Shown here: positions 7,352-15,536 of the stretch, one piece after another
Layout: the number at the start of each line of letters is the position of its first letter
How positions within the stretch are numbered: position 1 is the first letter of the stretch
DNA from: Elusimicrobiota bacterium
GTDB taxonomy: Bacteria; Elusimicrobiota; Elusimicrobia; Elusimicrobiales; UBA9959
DNA length: 35,323 nucleotides
NCBI GenBank assembly: GCA_016209085.1
Contig: JACQWV010000044.1
Coordinates: 1-35,323 of the forward strand
Direction: 5' to 3'
Notes under the pieces: model-generated
Seen by the model: only the letters and a program-made list of their open reading frames with translations
What the model was told of the DNA's origin: nothing
Databases searched by the model: none
Translations under genes and position numbers: made by a program

Positions 7352-8758
7352 ATGATAAAGATATTCTTTTATATCTCTTTAATATTGCCGAATTTTTCTT
7401 TCACTCTTGCCTCGGACAACCTGGATATTGATTCCGTAACTTCCGAGCGGATTTCTGCAAACCGCGCATCGCTGCCGGCGGAGAACTCTCCTGACGCGAA
7501 TCCCCAAGAGAATCTTAAAGAATGGACCATAATGGTCTATATAAACGGGAAAAGCAACATAGAGCCGTTTGCCGTGAGGGACATGAACAGGCTTGAAACA
7601 GCCGGCTCAAGCGGCAAAATAAACATAGTCGCGGAATTAGGCCGGTCAAAAGGACTTGAAAACGACACGCAGGTTGACGGCGACTGGTCCGGGACAAGAC
7701 GGTATTTTGTGTCAAAAGACTCCGACATGAACAGAATTTCATCTCCGGCGCTGATGGAATTTCAAAAGGCGGACATGGGCGACTGGCGGCATGCAGCGGG
7801 CTTTGTTAAATGGGCAAAAGAAAATTTCCCGGCAAAAAAATATCTGCTGATTATATGGGACCACGGCTGGGGCTGGATAGACCCCGAACAACCCGGCGAA
7901 AATCTCCTGGACGATTCAAAAGCCTCCAAAAGAAAATCCATTTCCCATGACTTTGAAACGGGCAATTACATAAAAACCGCCGAACTGAGCATGCTTTTTA
8001 AAGAAGCGGGGAAAATAGACGTGTACGCGAGCATGGCATGTTTCATGCAAATGGCCGAAGTTGCCTACGAAATAAGAGATTATGCGGACGTCATAGTGGG
8101 CTCGGAAGAAGTCATTCAACTGCCCAGTTTCAATTTCGAAGACTTTCTGAGATTAATGACCGAAAAACCCCAATCCTCTCCCGCCGATGCGGCGGTTCTG
8201 CTGGTAGACACTTTCAAGGAAATGTATAGCAGACCGGAATACCTGGACGAACTTGAACGGACAAAATACGGCACGCAGCTTTCCGCCGTAAAAGCCGTCA
8301 TGCTTGCGGAACTGGCCGGGAAAGTAAAAGCATGGGCCGATATCGCTCAAAAAATCAACGATACCAACGCCCTCGGCAAAGCCAAGAAAGACGTCCTGAG
8401 ATTTGAAGTGGGAGACGAGACAACAGATCCCAAAAAAGAAATTTCTTTCTACGGGGATCTCTATCATTTCGTCGAGATAACAGTCGCCAACCTGAATCCC
8501 GCGCTTGACGGCTCCAAAGAACTTGCGGCTCTGGGAGAAGACCTGAAACAATTCATAGCTTCGGCGCTGGTAATCAAGAACGTGTATCTGGGCAAAGACA
8601 GGACGGGAAAAACTTATTCCAACACTCACGGAATCGGCATACATATACCGGGCAAGCCCGGCAATCTCATTGAATATCACGACACCTATCATAAACTTGC
8701 ATTCGCAAAAGATTCAGGCTGGCGGAAATTTATAAAATATCTTGAAAAGATAGAATAA
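7352..8758 (+). CDS. Clostripain family cysteine protease (peptidase C11), secreted
   Basis: 468 residues with a signal peptide (M-I-K-I-F-F-Y-I-S-L-I-L-P, about 1-20). The peptidase C11 fold is recognisable from W-T-I-M-V-Y-I-N-G at about 58-66, the catalytic histidine in I-I-W-D-H-G-W-G-W (His171) and the catalytic cysteine in Y-A-S-M-A-C-F-M-Q-M-A-E (Cys230), followed by V-G-S-E-E. These proteases usually cleave after arginine or lysine. Length and motif spacing agree with single-chain bacterial homologues; I cannot see whether it is autoprocessed. It is probably co-transcribed with the squalene/phytoene synthase-like gene, whose start is three bases after this stop codon. Confidence 0.9.
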   Translation: MIKIFFYISLILPNFSFTLASDNLDIDSVTSERISANRASLPAENSPDANPQENLKEWTIMVYINGKSNIEPFAVRDMNRLETAGSSGKINIVAELGRSKGLENDTQVDGDWSGTRRYFVSKDSDMNRISSPALMEFQKADMGDWRHAAGFVKWAKENFPAKKYLLIIWDHGWGWIDPEQPGENLLDDSKASKRKSISHDFETGNYIKTAELSMLFKEAGKIDVYASMACFMQMAEVAYEIRDYADVIVGSEEVIQLPSFNFEDFLRLMTEKPQSSPADAAVLLVDTFKEMYSRPEYLDELERTKYGTQLSAVKAVMLAELAGKVKAWADIAQKINDTNALGKAKKDVLRFEVGDETTDPKKEISFYGDLYHFVEITVANLNPALDGSKELAALGEDLKQFIASALVIKNVYLGKDRTGKTYSNTHGIGIHIPGKPGNLIEYHDTYHKLAFAKDSGWRKFIKYLEKIE

Positions 8759-8761
8759 ATT

Positions 8762-9574
8762 ATGTCACCGTACGAGGCAGGCTCAAATTTTCAGCCTGCC
8801 TTTTTATTTCTGGCAAAGCCGCAAAGACAGGCTCTTTCCTCTGTATACGGATATTGCCGCGCGATTGACGACATAGCTGACGATACCGGAATCAGCAAAG
8901 AGAAAAAAAGTCTCCTGCTGGACGGATGGGCGCAGGAGATAGAAAAAATCTTTTACAGCGCGCCTTCCCCCGGTTTGCCGCAGGAACTGGCTCGTGCCGC
9001 CGCGCAATACAAACTTGAAAAAGAACATTTTTTGACGATTCTTGAGGGAGTCAGAAGAGATATTTCCAAAGAAAACTACAAAACTTTTGAAGAACTCAAA
9101 GAATATATGTATCCGGTGGCGTCCGTGGTGGGGCTTATATGCCTGAAAATTTTCGGATACAAGTCTCAGAGAGCCGAAGAATACGCCAAGAATCTGGGTT
9201 ATGCCTTTCAGCTGACCAACATATTAAGAGATGTTTTTGAGGACATAAATTTCAACAGGATATATCTCCCTATTGAAGATCTGGAAAAATTTTCGTATAC
9301 GCAGGACGATCTGCGCAATTTGGTTTATTCGGATAATTTCGTCAAACTGATGGAATTTGAAGCGCAGAGAGCCCGCTCTTTTTACAAACAGGCTCGGGAA
9401 GCGGCGCAAAACAGCGAGAAGGCCTCGCTCAGGCCGGCGTTTATAATGACTGAATTATACCGGAGTCTCCTTTTAAAAATGGAAAAAAACGGATTTAAAC
9501 CCGGTTTATCCAAAACCTCTCTGAATCGGTTCGAAAAATCAAAAGCAGTAGCCAAAGCAATCCTGTTCTATTAA
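8762..9574 (+). CDS. Squalene/phytoene synthase family protein
   Basis: 270 residues, the usual length of the HpnC/HpnD/CrtB group. The first aspartate-rich motif is D-D-I-A-D-D at 36-41 in Y-C-R-A-I-D-D-I-A-D-D, and the second is in F-Q-L-T-N-I-L-R-D-V-F-E-D-I-N, followed by R-I-Y-L-P. These bind the Mg-diphosphate of two prenyl diphosphates in head-to-head condensation. Whether the product is squalene (hopanoid route), dehydrosqualene or phytoene cannot be decided here because no cyclase, desaturase or HpnE is nearby. It follows the protease gene with a three-base gap. The C-terminus (K-S-K-A-V-A-K-A-I-L-F-Y) looks complete. Confidence 0.88.
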   Translation: MSPYEAGSNFQPAFLFLAKPQRQALSSVYGYCRAIDDIADDTGISKEKKSLLLDGWAQEIEKIFYSAPSPGLPQELARAAAQYKLEKEHFLTILEGVRRDISKENYKTFEELKEYMYPVASVVGLICLKIFGYKSQRAEEYAKNLGYAFQLTNILRDVFEDINFNRIYLPIEDLEKFSYTQDDLRNLVYSDNFVKLMEFEAQRARSFYKQAREAAQNSEKASLRPAFIMTELYRSLLLKMEKNGFKPGLSKTSLNRFEKSKAVAKAILFY

Positions 9575-9732
9575 CCCGCTTCCTGCATAGGCAGAGCGCT
9601 CTGAAAAAGGGTAAAATAAAACAGAGAATAGTCTGATAGTGGTTAGTGGCGAGTGATAAGTGGAGAGTATGAGTCGAAGAAAAACCAACCACTCACCACT
9701 AATCACTTACCACTGAATTTATTGGAGGAATT
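9575..9732. repeat. Intergenic gap with word-repeat tract and inverted half
   Basis: After the synthase gene there is a 12-base palindrome CAGAGCGCTCTG (9592-9603) followed by a short A-run. The tract at 9640-9717 pairs TGGTTAGTGGCGAGTG (9640-9655) with CACTCACCACTAATCA (9690-9705), 14 of 16 positions complementary. A clear ribosome binding site GGAGG (9724-9728) precedes dcd. No gene is seen in the gap. Confidence 0.65.
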
Positions 9733-10293
9733 ATGCTGAAATCTGATTCATGGATCAGGGAAATGTCTATCAAAAACAAAATGATATATCCTTTTGTAGA
9801 CGGCCTTAGAGCCAGAGGCAACATCTCATACGGGCTTTCATCATACGGCTACGACATAAGAGTCTCTAACGAATATAAGGTTTTTACGAACGTGCACAAC
9901 ACCATAATTGACCCGAAATCTTTTGACCCCAAATCTTTTGTAGACATAAAAGCCCCTTATTGCGTGATTCCCCCCAATTCATTCGCTCTTGCCAGCTCGG
10001 TTGAATATTTCAGAATCCCGAGGAGCGTTCTGGGGCTGTGCATCGGAAAGAGCACCTATGCCCGCTGCGGAATAGTCGTGAACATCACCCCCCTTGAAGC
10101 GGAATGGGAAGGCCATCTGACGATTGAAATTTCAAATACCACGCCGATACCGGCCAAAATATATTCAAACGAGGGGATAGCGCAGCTTATATTTCTTGAA
10201 TCGGATAATATCTGCGAAATATCCTATAAAGACAGAAAAGGCAAATATCAGGCGCAAAGGGGCGTAACTCTTCCGAAGATTCTTAAAGCATAA
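9733..10293 (+). CDS. dcd: dCTP deaminase
   Basis: 186 residues, near the usual 175-195 for Dcd. It deaminates dCTP to dUTP to feed dTMP synthesis, or does this together with dUTP hydrolysis in bifunctional forms. The N-terminus [11 protein letters not shown] and the [13 protein letters not shown] region are typical. The active-site segment [24 protein letters not shown] carries the expected arginine and catalytic glutamate, and E-G-I-A-Q-L-I-F closes the trimer core. I cannot separate mono- from bifunctional types by eye. GGAGG four bases before the ATG fixes the start. Confidence 0.95.
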   Translation: MLKSDSWIREMSIKNKMIYPFVDGLRARGNISYGLSSYGYDIRVSNEYKVFTNVHNTIIDPKSFDPKSFVDIKAPYCVIPPNSFALASSVEYFRIPRSVLGLCIGKSTYARCGIVVNITPLEAEWEGHLTIEISNTTPIPAKIYSNEGIAQLIFLESDNICEISYKDRKGKYQAQRGVTLPKILKA

Positions 10294-10318
10294 TATACGG
10301 CAGTGAACAGCGGGGATA

Positions 10319-12316
10319 ATGAAATTTATTTTTATATTTATATCTTTTTCTTTTTTAGCTGCACAGGGATTCTGCGGCCAGACCGCAAATCTTGAAAAAG
10401 CGCGCGAGCTTTACGGCAGCGGAAAAATCAATTCCGCGCTTGAAATTCTTTACTCAAATCTGAAAAAAAATCCTTCCGATACGGAAGGTTATTCTCTTTT
10501 TCTTGAAATAGTTCCGGAAGGCATTTCAAAATACAACCAGAGTCTTTTGGAAATAACGTCGGAGCAGCTTAAAAAGGACCCTGAAAATTTTCTTTATTAT
10601 CTCGGATTATGCAAAACGGCAAGAAACAACAATCTGAAGAACCAGTCCCTTTCAAGATGCAGAAAGGCGCTGTCTCTTGAGCCGACTGCATATCCCGTCT
10701 ACAGGGAACTGGGACTTACTTATTTAAAAAACGGAAACCATGCCAAAGCCGTTGAAACTTTCTATCAAGGCGCTGAAATTTCATCAGACACATTCAAGCC
10801 GTATTTTTACCTTGCCGAAGCTTATTTTAAAACCGGAAAGACCGGTTCAGCCGCCGGATATTATAAGAAAGCGTCATCCGTCGCGGCAAAAACGAAAGAG
10901 CCTGATTCCGGATTGTTCGCCGCCGTAATACAAAAAAGGATAAAGCAGCTCGCAAAATACGCTCCGGCCGCGCGCTCTAAAAATCCGAAGGTTTCATTTG
11001 AGGAATGCATGGACAAGGCAAAATCATTTGAAAATTCCGGCAACCTCCTGGATGCTGAAAAACAATATTCTTTATGTCTTACGATAAAAAATTCCAGCGC
11101 CCAGGCCAGACTGGCTCTGGCCAACGTCTTATCGGGCCTCGGAAAAAACAAAGAAGCCGTGGACGCATACGGCAAAGCGGCAAAACTCCTTTCCTCGGAC
11201 AAAATTCTCCTGTCTTACTGCCGTTTTAAAACGGCAGAATCCCTCAAAGCATTAGGCGACGTTCAAGGCTCCCTCTGGAATTACAAAAAAGCTTATGAAC
11301 TGAACGCCATGGATGTCAACGTTCTTACCGCTCTGGCCCGTCATTATGAAAGCGCCGGCGATTTCAAATCAGCCATGAAATTTTACGGGGAAATTCTCAA
11401 AATAGAACCTTCCAACAAGACCGCCGAGGAAAAACTCTGGGATATTCAGACGGCTGCCATGTCCAACGCTGAAATCCTCGCGGAATTGAAGGAACGGAAA
11501 GCCGCAAAACAAAACAAACCGGATTTGACCGAAGAGGACGTCTCAATTTTCAAAGCCATAAGAAACGCTGAAAAAAACAATGCCGTAGACTACATGAAAT
11601 ACAAGGTGATGATGCTGCCGGAATACACCGTTGAGAAAACAGACGCTTCAGGAAAGACAAAACTTCTGCTTACCATGAAAGGCTACAAAATATACATAAA
11701 ACTTTTGTCCCAGGAAGCGGTAAAATTATTTGAATCAAAAGAAATGAATCTTAAACAGGTTTTTCTTTTAAGAGACCTGAAAGGAAGGTCGGTTTTTGAC
11801 CGTTCGGGAGAACTTACGATTGAAGGGCATGCGGTCTATTTTTCAACTTTGAAAGGGGAAAAAAGCTATCTCCTTGAAGATGAGCCGGCGCCGTCCCCGG
11901 AGACTGAGAAAGAAACAGCCCGGATTCAGGGACTGGCGAAACAAGGTTATCAGGAAATCTCCGAACCGGAATTCTTATGGCTCATGAAAGCGACGGACTG
12001 CCCGCCGGAAGAACTCGTTAAATACAACTATTTGAGAATTTTACCCGCCTCCGATAAGCATGCCGCCGAAACAGCTGCGGCTATTCGCCGCTTCGCCGTC
12101 ATATCTTCGGCGGGCAGGAAAACGGCGAAATACGACAGATATTTTCTTTGCTGGCAAAATGATTTGTGCGGAGCCGCCAAACTGGCCTTTTATATTGAAA
12201 AATACAGAAATGGGCAAACGGATATAGCGGACGGGCATTCAACCGCTTTTTTCGGAATAGGTCAGACGGAAAGAAGGAAATTCTGCAAAGACGGAAAAAT
12301 CTGGACCGGAGATTAA
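10319..12316 (+). CDS. Secreted TPR-repeat protein
   Basis: 665 residues with a signal peptide (M-K-F-I-F-I-F-I-S-F-S-F-L-A-A-Q-G-F-C, about 1-20). At least seven TPR-like units cover about 20-380, for example E-K-A-R-E-L-Y-G-S-G-K-I-N-S-A-L, Y-R-E-L-G-L-T-Y-L-K-N-G-N-H-A-K-A and A-R-H-Y-E-S-A-G-D-F-K-S-A. The C-terminal 280 residues form an unrecognised domain containing D-L-K-G-R-S-V-F-D-R-S-G-E-L and C-P-P-E-E-L-V-K-Y-N-Y-L. It is probably a periplasmic scaffold. It starts 26 bases after dcd and may be co-transcribed with it, with no obvious functional link. Four cysteines lie in the last third. Confidence 0.8.
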   Translation: MKFIFIFISFSFLAAQGFCGQTANLEKARELYGSGKINSALEILYSNLKKNPSDTEGYSLFLEIVPEGISKYNQSLLEITSEQLKKDPENFLYYLGLCKTARNNNLKNQSLSRCRKALSLEPTAYPVYRELGLTYLKNGNHAKAVETFYQGAEISSDTFKPYFYLAEAYFKTGKTGSAAGYYKKASSVAAKTKEPDSGLFAAVIQKRIKQLAKYAPAARSKNPKVSFEECMDKAKSFENSGNLLDAEKQYSLCLTIKNSSAQARLALANVLSGLGKNKEAVDAYGKAAKLLSSDKILLSYCRFKTAESLKALGDVQGSLWNYKKAYELNAMDVNVLTALARHYESAGDFKSAMKFYGEILKIEPSNKTAEEKLWDIQTAAMSNAEILAELKERKAAKQNKPDLTEEDVSIFKAIRNAEKNNAVDYMKYKVMMLPEYTVEKTDASGKTKLLLTMKGYKIYIKLLSQEAVKLFESKEMNLKQVFLLRDLKGRSVFDRSGELTIEGHAVYFSTLKGEKSYLLEDEPAPSPETEKETARIQGLAKQGYQEISEPEFLWLMKATDCPPEELVKYNYLRILPASDKHAAETAAAIRRFAVISSAGRKTAKYDRYFLCWQNDLCGAAKLAFYIEKYRNGQTDIADGHSTAFFGIGQTERRKFCKDGKIWTGD

Positions 12317-12342
12317 CCCAAATTCCTCACATGGAATTTGGG
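12317..12342 (+). terminator. Hairpin immediately after the TPR gene
   Basis: CCCAAATTCC (12317-12326) and GGAATTTGGG (12333-12342) form a perfect 10-bp stem with a six-base loop that begins directly after the stop codon. It is followed by A/T-rich sequence rather than a clean T-run, so it is a probable but not classical terminator. Confidence 0.55.
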
Positions 12343-12438
12343 AATTATAAGTTTTGAATGTTGAATTTTGAGTTATTTTTAAATTAAGAATTTATAATTC
12401 AAAATTTATAACTCTGAAAAATTTCTGAATTTTTAAGG
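12343..12438. repeat. A/T-rich word-repeat tract between converging genes
   Basis: Words such as TTGAATTTTGA and AATTTATAATTC are repeated and face their complements: GAGTTAT near 12369 pairs with ATAACTC near 12408, and GAATTTATAATTC is itself a palindrome. It sits between the converging TPR and phospholipase D genes and may end both transcripts. No gene is seen. Confidence 0.55.
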
Positions 12439-13635
12439 TTAAAGCCAGGAGCGAAACAAGTAAAGGAATTTACTCGCCAATTTCAGAAGGAGTCTTCTGT
12501 TTTTGCAGTCCTGAAGACTGACTTGCCTTGAATTCTTTAAATCATTCTTAAAAGCTTCCTCCATGCAACCTGCAAATTTTTCGTCAAAAATGTTGGCGTT
12601 CAGCTCCATATTGTAATGCAGGCTTCTATGGTCAAGATTATGACTGCCTACTGACGACCATATCCCGTCAATTACGGCTGTTTTGGAATGAAGCGCCTCC
12701 CCCTGCCATTCGAAAATTTTGATGCCGTTTTTTATCATGTGCGGAAACATTGACCATGACGCCCATTTTACAAAAGGATGGTCGGTCTGTCCCGGGACGA
12801 TTATTGCCACTTCTACCCTTCTTTTCACGGCCTTTATGAGTCTTCTGTAAACCACCCTGTCCGGAAGAAAGTAAGCGTTTGTTATGCGTATGTATCGTTT
12901 TGCCCTGTCTATGGCGTATTTATAGGTTCTTCTTATAGACCTGACATTTCTTATCCCGGAAGCGGCTACTATTGCAAGATAAACCCCGTTAGAAATTTGA
13001 CAGATGCCGGAACCATTCGTAGTCTCTGAAGCGGGTTCAAACCGAAGCGCAGGCGCAGGCGAAAGAAAACCGGCTGTCTGATGATTTTTTGCGGAATGCC
13101 ATGTTTCCCAGAACAGGCCGGCAAGTTCTTTAACCGCTGATTCTCCTTCAATCTTCACCTGGCTGTCTTTCCAGCCTCTCCCTCCCATGCTCACGGGAGC
13201 GTCATATTCGCTTATGTTGAATCCGCCGACAAACGCGGTATGTCCATCTATGCACAAGAGCTTTCTATGGTCTCTTTTAAACCAGTTCCAGTGCGGCTTC
13301 CACGGGACAAGAGGATGAAATTCCAGCACATTTACCCCCTCCTTCTCCATGTCCGAAAAAAAATCCCTGCTTGTGAGGATTGAGCCTATGGCGTCGTATA
13401 TTAAAAACACCTCTGCTCCCTCTTTTGACTTTTGAATCAGAAGTTCTTTAAAAAGCCTGCCTATGGAATCATCTATGAAAGAATAGACTTCCAGCAATAT
13501 TTCCCTTTCAGCCCGTTTTATAGCGTCAATCATTTCGGGAAATGCTTCATCCCCGTTTTGAAGCAGTACTGCTCTGGCGCATTTAATAACGCTATCGGGC
13601 TTTAAACAGTAATCCAGCCAATTTACTTGCCCCAT
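12439..13635 (-). CDS. Phospholipase D / cardiolipin synthase-like protein
   Basis: 398 residues with two HKD motifs: H-R-K-L-L-C-I-D-G followed by G-G-F-N-I-S, and H-S-K-T-A-V-I-D-G followed by G-S-H-N-L-D-H-R-S. The second half has R-I-T-N-A-Y-F-L-P-D, typical of bacterial cardiolipin synthases. There are no N-terminal membrane helices, so it resembles the soluble ClsB class, which condenses phosphatidylglycerol molecules or uses other phosphatidyl donors. The ATG at 13635 shares its A with the TGA of the upstream ligase gene (TGATG), indicating coupling; a GTG one codon upstream is also open. Between the two halves, I-S-N-G-V is encoded by a 13-base match to the terminal repeat of the 74-bp element (12984-12996), possibly a scar. 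Confidence 0.9.
   Translation of the reverse strand: MGQVNWLDYCLKPDSVIKCARAVLLQNGDEAFPEMIDAIKRAEREILLEVYSFIDDSIGRLFKELLIQKSKEGAEVFLIYDAIGSILTSRDFFSDMEKEGVNVLEFHPLVPWKPHWNWFKRDHRKLLCIDGHTAFVGGFNISEYDAPVSMGGRGWKDSQVKIEGESAVKELAGLFWETWHSAKNHQTAGFLSPAPALRFEPASETTNGSGICQISNGVYLAIVAASGIRNVRSIRRTYKYAIDRAKRYIRITNAYFLPDRVVYRRLIKAVKRRVEVAIIVPGQTDHPFVKWASWSMFPHMIKNGIKIFEWQGEALHSKTAVIDGIWSSVGSHNLDHRSLHYNMELNANIFDEKFAGCMEEAFKNDLKNSRQVSLQDCKNRRLLLKLASKFLYLFRSWL
12984..12996. repeat. Solo 13-bp terminus matching the 74-bp element
   Basis: CCCCGTTAGAAAT is identical to the terminal inverted repeat of the 74-bp element, without the rest. It may be a remnant left by an internal deletion, or chance; it lies in a weakly conserved linker of the phospholipase D gene. 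Confidence 0.35.
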
Positions 13636-15536
13636 CACTTCTCCTGCTGCTTTTTTTCAATTTCCGCCTTTATTTTAGCGTACTGGACATCATCAAATCT
13701 TAAAAGCATTTTATCATAATTGCTCAGTCCGTATTTAACGGAAGTTTCCCGGCTGTTCCGGCCGTTCGCAGCGCTCTCGGCACCGATTGCGGACAATGCC
13801 GCCCTGTTCCGGATAAAATCAATCTCCTTTGCGGCGCTACGGACGTTTCCTTTTTTTAAAAATATCTTTGCCAGATGAAGCCTTGCCTGCAGAAAATTCG
13901 GCTCAACTGCAACGGCGTCCAGAACGCTCCTCGCGGCATTATCCAGATCGCCGGTTTCAAAATATATGTTTGATTCAATCAATTTAAGCGGTGCGGACTT
14001 CGGCATCTGTTTCTGAATCTTTCTCACGAACGCCAGGACGCGGGCAAGATTCGTTTTTTCGCCGTTTAAAAGTTCCATTTTTATTTTTTCAGAGATAACA
14101 TCGGCGTCATCAGGAAATAAATTTAAAGCTTTGTCCACGCATCCCGCCTTCTGCGACGACAGGCACTGCCGGTAATTTTCGTATTTAAATTTTGCCGCAT
14201 TCCCCGCAAGGATAAAAAAAACGGCGATAAGCGCCCTGACCCTGCTCATACTCTGCCCTTCGTCTTTCTCCGTTTCCCCCCGCCTTTCCAGACAATAACC
14301 GAGAGTTCCCCAGAAAATCATGCTGATGCTTCCGAGATAAAAAATAACGTCAAAACATGCCTGGGAAAAAAGAGCTATCGCGACTATTTTCAGGGAATCC
14401 GTTCGCCGGCCGTTCGCAGCGCTCTCGGCACCGATTGCGGACAATGCCGCCCTGTTCCGGCCGTTCGCAGCGCTCTCGGCACCGATTGCGGACAATGCCG
14501 CCCTGTTCCGGCCGTTCGCAGCGCTCTCGGCACCGATTGCGGACAATGCCGCCCTGTTCCGGCCCGATGCCCTGAGAATTTGAGCAAACGCAAAGAGGAA
14601 CAAAACAGCCGCCGGCAGACCGGCCTCCGACGATAAATTTAAAATTTCGCTGTGAGCATGATGAGTATGGTGGCCGTAATAAGAAACGCCGTTAAAGGCC
14701 GGAAATTTAAACATCAAAAAAGCCTTTTCAAAACAACCCGGCCCTATTCCGAAAAACGGATATTCTTTTGTTGTTTCAAGAGCCGTATTCCATATGTTCA
14801 GTCTCTGAAAAGAGTTGACATCCCCGGTTTTTAACGCGATGTTCAGAATATTCTCCGGAATAAGAGCCAATAACAAAATGCCAAAAACGGCAAAGCCGAA
14901 CAATCCAAAATATTTTTTTTCATAGAGAAAAAAAACGAATAATGCCAGCGCAAGAGCGGCATAAGCTCCTCTTGAATTTATAAGCACAAGCGTAGCAACC
15001 AGAAACAGCGTTAGAGCTGACGCAAAAACTTTTAGTTTCAACGAACCATTTTTAAAAGAAACCGGCAACAAAAAGCACAAACCAGAGACGATTACCGCCG
15101 CCGTGTAGTTCGGATTCGGATAGAGAAATCCTGTCAGGGGTTTTCCTAAAAGGAACTGCAGCCATACCATGAATGCCGAGACAAAACCCGCTGAAACCAA
15201 AACCGCTTTCCAGGCAAAAACCGAATTTTTATTGCCGGATTGATTTGAGGCAATCGCAAAAAAAAGCGCGTACATAAGATATCTGCCGAATTGCCCGAAG
15301 CTGTTTAAAATGTCGACTGAAAAAACCGAAGCTGCCAAAAGCCAGACAAGGAAAAACAGCCATGGCCCGGAATCGCAGAATTTTATTTTGTTTTTAAAGA
15401 ATACGACATAAAGGGAAAATAAGATTGAAAAAAGAAACCAGGATTGAGAAGTTCTCAGCCCGCCGAGAAACATAGAGAGGCACAGGAAAAAAGGCAGACC
15501 GTAAGGTTCCGCTTTTTCTGAAAATGTTTTTACCAT
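13635..15536 (-). CDS. Wzy_C / O-antigen ligase-like membrane protein with C-terminal TPR and inserted 17-residue repeats
   Basis: 633 residues. About ten to twelve membrane helices fill residues 10-440, with the Wzy_C signature loop G-I-G-P-G-C-F-E and H-T-H-H-A-H-S-E-I-L-N-L-S-S-E-A-G near the middle. The last 200 residues are TPR-like. Proteins of this family transfer or polymerise undecaprenyl-linked glycans on lipid A, on pilin or on other proteins. The loop after the Wzy_C motif holds three perfect tandem 17-residue units (G-R-N-R-A-A-L-S-A-I-G-A-E-S-A-A-N) and a fourth lies near the C-terminus; all are translations of a 51-bp DNA repeat. The start overlaps the previous ligase gene by seven bases, and the stop overlaps the phospholipase D start. 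Position behind pilM-Q suggests pilin glycosylation, which is inference. Confidence 0.85.
   Translation of the reverse strand: MVKTFSEKAEPYGLPFFLCLSMFLGGLRTSQSWFLFSILFSLYVVFFKNKIKFCDSGPWLFFLVWLLAASVFSVDILNSFGQFGRYLMYALFFAIASNQSGNKNSVFAWKAVLVSAGFVSAFMVWLQFLLGKPLTGFLYPNPNYTAAVIVSGLCFLLPVSFKNGSLKLKVFASALTLFLVATLVLINSRGAYAALALALFVFFLYEKKYFGLFGFAVFGILLLALIPENILNIALKTGDVNSFQRLNIWNTALETTKEYPFFGIGPGCFEKAFLMFKFPAFNGVSYYGHHTHHAHSEILNLSSEAGLPAAVLFLFAFAQILRASGRNRAALSAIGAESAANGRNRAALSAIGAESAANGRNRAALSAIGAESAANGRRTDSLKIVAIALFSQACFDVIFYLGSISMIFWGTLGYCLERRGETEKDEGQSMSRVRALIAVFFILAGNAAKFKYENYRQCLSSQKAGCVDKALNLFPDDADVISEKIKMELLNGEKTNLARVLAFVRKIQKQMPKSAPLKLIESNIYFETGDLDNAARSVLDAVAVEPNFLQARLHLAKIFLKKGNVRSAAKEIDFIRNRAALSAIGAESAANGRNSRETSVKYGLSNYDKMLLRFDDVQYAKIKAEIEKKQQEK
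13760..13810. repeat. 51-bp element, single copy in the ligase C-terminal region
   Basis: Identical to the units at 14408-14560. It encodes G-R-N-R-A-A-L-S-A-I-G-A-E-S-A-A-N-type sequence in frame near the end of the TPR region. The flank repeats the unit's own edge (TGTTCC at 13754-13759). Confidence 0.88.
14408..14560. repeat. Three perfect tandem 51-bp elements inside the ligase gene
   Basis: Units 14408-14458, 14459-14509 and 14510-14560 are identical. Each begins GGCCGTTCGCAGCGC and ends CCGCCCTGTTCC on the plus strand, and is 17 codons long, so the frame is kept whatever the copy number. On the coding strand they lie between two membrane helices. Identity between units suggests recent amplification. 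Confidence 0.95.

Noticed and set aside
14408-14560. CRISPR array
   Set aside because: The units are directly adjacent without spacers and are in frame in a gene.
14357-14593. Repeat-rich open frames on other frames of the 51-bp array
   Set aside because: They arise from the repeat having no stop codons in several frames; the ligase frame is the one continuous with membrane helices and the Wzy_C motif.
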